Of a stretch of 64,000 nucleotides of DNA, positions 60,992 through 64,000 are shown piece after piece. This DNA comes from Bdellovibrio bacteriovorus HD100 (GTDB lineage Bacteria > Bdellovibrionota > Bdellovibrionia > Bdellovibrionales > Bdellovibrionaceae), in contig NC_005363.1 of assembly GCF_000196175.1 (NCBI RefSeq), positions 1,922,001-1,986,000 of the forward strand, in the 5' to 3' direction. Both the position numbers and the translations under genes were made by a program. The first letter of the stretch is position 1. The number at the start of each line of letters is the position of its first letter. The notes below the pieces were generated by a model. The model was not told the DNA's origin, made no database searches, and was given only the letters and a program-made list of their open reading frames with translations.

Positions 60992-61921
60992 CTAGTACAG
61001 TTCAATGCGATCATTCTCTCTGAATCCAGAGCCAGAATGAATCACCGCAATAGATCCATCGTTACCAAAGTAACTGATAACCTCGAGTGTTCCTTTGAGT
61101 CTGCCTGGAACACGACCAATATGGCCCCCACTTTCCGGATCATACACATCATCACCGTCTTCGGTGACTTTCAAAAGATCACCGACTTGCAAACCCGAAA
61201 TTCTGCCAACGTTCAGATAAATCCTGTCGCCATTGATCGCTGCGATACGACCTTCCCAGGTGACTTTATCCAAAGAGGCCAGCACCTGTGGCGTGAAGTC
61301 GAGGAAAGCATCTTTCACCAGCACCGTGATCATGTCCGGGTTGTTAGCCAGGAACTTGTCGGTTTCGACCCTTTCCGCAACACGCACACCCTGTTCTTCC
61401 ACGGTGACTGTTTTTACCGTGTTAAACACTTCGCGCCCCGCACGTCCCGTCACCACACGCACTTGGGCCACCACTTCAAATGCCGTGGTCAAATGACGAA
61501 CCACGCCCACATTGTCAGCTTTGCGCTTGATACGAATGTCGATGATCTTTCCTTCAAGAACAGTGTTCACACCCAGAGCCTGCGCCGCTTTGGCAACTTC
61601 GGACAACTTGTACTGACCGTTCTCGATCATCTTGGCCAGATCCACTTTCAGCTCACGGCTGTCCAGGGCGATGACTTCGCCGGTGCGGTTTAAATCCGCT
61701 ATGAAGGCCGCACGAGCCTGATCACGCAGCTCCTGCGGGCGTTTGTCGCCAGCATCCAGGAACGGCAGAACCATCATACGCTTACGAGGGGCGGAATCAT
61801 CCTTGCGCGCCTCATAGTTCACGTCCTTGATTTCCCGGCGTGTGGTCGGATTTGCACTGCGATCCAGAGTTGCACACGCAGTCACACAGAAAACAATTGC
61901 CAGACAAAATAACTTTTTCAC
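60992..61921 (-). CDS. FlgT-like lipoprotein (TolB-N-like plus FlgT C-terminal domain)
   Basis: Lipoprotein of 309 residues: GTG 61921 start with AAGGA upstream; lipobox VTAC. The middle (about 48-140: RMMVLPFLDAG, FIADLNRTGEVIALD, ALGVNTVLEGKI) resembles the TolB-N/CsgG-like domain of FlgT. The C-terminus (GRIAAINGDRIYLNVGRISGLQVGD, in two parts, and VPGRLKGTLEVISYF) resembles the SH3-like FlgT C domain. FlgT forms the H/T ring at the base of polar sheathed flagella in Vibrio. It follows a separate FlgT-N-like gene by 13 bases, so the two may together replace one FlgT. Inference. Confidence 0.65.
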   Translation of the reverse strand: MKKLFCLAIVFCVTACATLDRSANPTTRREIKDVNYEARKDDSAPRKRMMVLPFLDAGDKRPQELRDQARAAFIADLNRTGEVIALDSRELKVDLAKMIENGQYKLSEVAKAAQALGVNTVLEGKIIDIRIKRKADNVGVVRHLTTAFEVVAQVRVVTGRAGREVFNTVKTVTVEEQGVRVAERVETDKFLANNPDMITVLVKDAFLDFTPQVLASLDKVTWEGRIAAINGDRIYLNVGRISGLQVGDLLKVTEDGDDVYDPESGGHIGRVPGRLKGTLEVISYFGNDGSIAVIHSGSGFRENDRIELY

Positions 61922-61934
61922 CAGGAGTCCTTTC

Positions 61935-63107
61935 CTACTGAGCCCACTTCAAAACAATCTCATTTTGTCCTTCAGACACACGGGAAAGCCTTTTCCCGTC
62001 GAGATCCAAAGACTCAAGCTTGCCCACCAGTTCGGAAGCCGGCACCGAGGTGTCGACCTCAAAACTGACGCTGTCAGCACTGACCAGACGCTCACGGATG
62101 TTTTTCACCTGAGTCAGCTGCGAACGGATTTTTTCTTTCATGCCCTCCAGAACCGGCAGCGGCTGACGCCCCTGAATGGTCAGGCGGATCATGGAAGTTC
62201 CCAGAGAACCTCTTTGCCAGGCGTCCATCACCTGTACGGCCAGGTCATTGGCCGTGCCTTCCAGAACTTCACGCAGTTTTTTATCAATGGCATTTTCGAA
62301 GGAACCACTGTCCGTATCAAAGCGCCGGGAGACGTCGGCAATGGCACGGCCGTTACTGACCTGCAAAGCCGTCATTTTGATTTCAATGCGGAAGTTGTTG
62401 CGCTCCCCTTTGGTCAGGTTGACTTGTCCATCAACCACGACCGGGGCATTAAAGTACTGCGCAAAGAACTGAGCGTCCTCGCCACCAATTTTTTCATTCT
62501 GGAAGTCCGCCGGGACACTGGCCGCCAGCCCCGCTTCAATCGGTTTGATCAGATAAAAATTATTTTTCTGGAAAGCCCCGCGCAGGGCTTCTTCCAGCAG
62601 GCGGCCTTCCTTGACTAGAAACCCCTGAGGATTCTTGTCCAGCGGCAACCACCAGCGATAACTGCGACCTTCAACACGGTCCTGCCAGCTGACCAGCGGA
62701 AGCACCACTGGCACCGCCTCATTTTCATTCAAAAGAGAATTATCCTGAAGCATCTGCTTCAGATCCTTCAATGACACTTTCATCGCCACGGACATCTTGA
62801 ACTCATCGGCGTTTTGAGTCAGCGCCGATGGTTTTGTAAACGGGATGTAGCGTGCGGAGTTGCGGATGATTTTATTCTGGATCAGGGTTTTATTTTTCAG
62901 GAAGCGGTCGTTACCGATCAGCTCCTGAATGATTTCTTCAGAGACTTTCTGGGAGGCCTCATCCTGAATGACTCTTTTCGCCACCTGCGGATTGGTTTCT
63001 TTGGAAACCCCGGAATAGGTGCGATCCACCAGTTCTGCCTGCTGGGCCAGGGCGGTGCCATTCAAGATCATCATCAACGCTGCTGCAACCACACTTACTA
63101 AACGCAT
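61935..63107 (-). CDS. Exported protein with FlgT N-terminal-like region
   Basis: Exported protein of 390 residues; signal peptide ends LAQ at about residue 22. The first mature 120 residues (NPQVAKRVIQDEASQKVSEEIIQ, NKIIRNSARYIPF, FKMSVAMKVSLKDLKQML) match the style of FlgT N-domain or LPP20-like proteins. The remainder (PLVSWQDR, FNAPVVVDGQVNL, VSRRFDTDSGSFENAID) resembles TolB-N/CsgG-like outer-membrane ring components. It starts 2 bases from the dnaE stop and precedes the FlgT-like lipoprotein. A joint flagellar-base or secretion-ring role is inferred. Confidence 0.6.
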   Translation of the reverse strand: MRLVSVVAAALMMILNGTALAQQAELVDRTYSGVSKETNPQVAKRVIQDEASQKVSEEIIQELIGNDRFLKNKTLIQNKIIRNSARYIPFTKPSALTQNADEFKMSVAMKVSLKDLKQMLQDNSLLNENEAVPVVLPLVSWQDRVEGRSYRWWLPLDKNPQGFLVKEGRLLEEALRGAFQKNNFYLIKPIEAGLAASVPADFQNEKIGGEDAQFFAQYFNAPVVVDGQVNLTKGERNNFRIEIKMTALQVSNGRAIADVSRRFDTDSGSFENAIDKKLREVLEGTANDLAVQVMDAWQRGSLGTSMIRLTIQGRQPLPVLEGMKEKIRSQLTQVKNIRERLVSADSVSFEVDTSVPASELVGKLESLDLDGKRLSRVSEGQNEIVLKWAQ

Positions 63108-63109
63108 TC

Positions 63110-64000
63110 CTAGCTCCTCAACTCGATAAAGTCCGTTCTTCCAAACAGGGAATGAACACCTTCAAAGAATTCATTGTTCACATTGATCCCCTGCGCCTCT
63201 TCCATCTCCATCAGGACACGACGGTTGAGCTCGCCCAACTCGATTTCCAGACTGACCGAGGTTGCTCCCGGATAGTCCTTCATCAAAGACTGCAAACGAG
63301 GGTAATCATCAGGATTAATCTTATCCAATCTTAAGACCATTCGCTTGGTTTTTTTAAGGATATCTTCCAATGGAGAGACCGTATCAACCATGATTTTGGC
63401 GGATCCTTCCTCCACTTCCAGACCACCCCCGACCAGGACCGGCCTTTCATCGCGCAACTGGGCTTCAAATCGCGCATAGGAATCCGGGAAGATCACCAGC
63501 TCGCAGCTGCCCGTCAGGTCCTCGACCTTGCCGAACGCCATGCGAGTTCCCTTTTTAGTGATCAGCTCACGAAGCTCTGTGATTAGCCCCGCCACCACGA
63601 CACGTTTTTTACCCGCATCACGGTTCTTCCAGTCTTTTTTGGCCGCCTTCAGAGCTTCCGCCTCAGGACTGCCCGGAGCCGGCATCTGCGCCGGCAGATC
63701 AATCACTTTGCACGTTGTCCAAAGCTCGGAAAGCGTGTCAAACCCCTTCAAGGGGTGATCACTCAGGTAAAAGCCCAGAACTTCCTTTTCGTAAGTCAAA
63801 GACGCCGTTCGTGCCCAGGGTTTTACTTCTTCCAAAGTCACTTTGGTTTCCGTCGATGGTCCCAGGTCAAACAACGAAGACTGCCCCATTTCACGGTCTT
63901 TTTGCAGACCGATGGCACGATCCAGATATTTCTGATAGCCGGCAACCAACTGCGCACGGTGCGCCCCGAAACCATCAAAAGCCCCGGCCTTGATCAGACA
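63110..64000 (-). CDS. dnaE: DNA polymerase III alpha subunit, C-terminal part (5' end outside window)
   Basis: Replicative polymerase subunit; only the last 296 residues are here and the frame is open at base 64000. It begins CLIKAGAFDGFGAHRAQL, the end of the helix-hairpin-helix region. Then comes LGFYLSDHPLKGF, a classic DnaE motif. The OB domain follows (KKRVVVAGLITELRELITKKG in part, MAFGKVEDLTGSCELVIFP), and a C-terminal domain about 130 residues long. Its stop lies 2 bases from the next start, so it shares an operon with the FlgT-like genes. Confidence 0.95.
   Translation of the reverse strand, partial: CLIKAGAFDGFGAHRAQLVAGYQKYLDRAIGLQKDREMGQSSLFDLGPSTETKVTLEEVKPWARTASLTYEKEVLGFYLSDHPLKGFDTLSELWTTCKVIDLPAQMPAPGSPEAEALKAAKKDWKNRDAGKKRVVVAGLITELRELITKKGTRMAFGKVEDLTGSCELVIFPDSYARFEAQLRDERPVLVGGGLEVEEGSAKIMVDTVSPLEDILKKTKRMVLRLDKINPDDYPRLQSLMKDYPGATSVSLEIELGELNRRVLMEMEEAQGINVNNEFFEGVHSLFGRTDFIELRS

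Noticed and set aside
1-64000. CRISPR arrays, insertion sequences, rRNA, replication origin
   Set aside because: I looked for regularly spaced repeats, transposase motifs with inverted ends, rRNA-like sequence and DnaA-box clusters and saw none.

Overview
The window is about 64 kb of a Gram-negative chromosome, roughly 50 % GC, with densely packed genes on both strands. I read it as Bdellovibrio bacteriovorus or a very close relative. The strongest evidence is the 440-residue ferroportin-family protein at 7044-8366. Its T20, D24, N196, S199, F200 and H261 fall exactly where I recall the metal-site residues of the structurally characterised Bdellovibrio ferroportin (BbFPN). The many exported proteins, lipoproteins and wall-active enzymes, a PilZ protein and sheathed-flagellum-type FlgT-like proteins fit a predatory deltaproteobacterium-type lifestyle. 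No rRNA, CRISPR array, insertion sequence or prophage block is visible. There is one tRNA (Val, anticodon GAC).

Layout. 1-5762 (minus): a fatty-acid synthesis operon, yceD-rpmF-fabH-fabD-fabG-acpP-fabF-rpiB, without plsX in its usual place. 5840-8366: an alpha/beta hydrolase, then a CsoR-family metal sensor divergent from ferroportin with a GC-rich palindrome between them. 8370-11416 (minus): an NMT1/Thi5-type ABC importer translationally coupled to a 2-oxoglutarate/Fe(II) oxygenase. 11563-12475: a small secreted protein behind a sigma-54 type promoter, and a short tyrosine recombinase. 12859-18924 (plus): a membrane-anchored HTH protein, argS, leucine dehydrogenase, a YfgM-like protein, bamB and a lipoprotein.

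18902-23318 (minus) is the most intriguing stretch. It encodes an exported 770-residue protein with a Fic core and an ADP-ribosyltransferase-like C-terminus, a class V aminotransferase, and a NADAR-domain lipoprotein. NADAR is a fold linked to ADP-ribose removal, so this may be a paired writer and eraser of nucleotide modifications outside the cytoplasm. 23454-36675 holds a beta-CASP nuclease, housekeeping enzymes and many envelope proteins of unknown function, including a small secreted protein resembling Rhs toxin tails.

36737-53400 carries a TolB-propeller/M28/PDZ lipoprotein peptidase, a lipoprotein with two 2H-phosphoesterase motifs, an RNA methyltransferase, RDD and PilZ membrane proteins, an L,D-transpeptidase, an NlpC/P60-like lipoprotein, MscS, TtcA, YcnI, a GST, tRNA-Val and an M48 lipoprotein. 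53525-55488: a FadI-type thiolase divergent from a TetR regulator, with a palindrome sitting inside a promoter spacer. 55596-59101: a sigma-54 driven pair (Lnb/DUF4105-like protein plus His-rich protein) and a luciferase-like oxidoreductase with an apparently leaderless promoter. 59098-64000 (minus): an exported fusion of two types of periplasmic binding protein, two FlgT-like proteins, and the 3' end of dnaE, which runs off the window.

Many start codons were reassigned from ribosome-binding-site position, and GTG and TTG starts are common. All family assignments come from reading motifs by eye; no database search was run.
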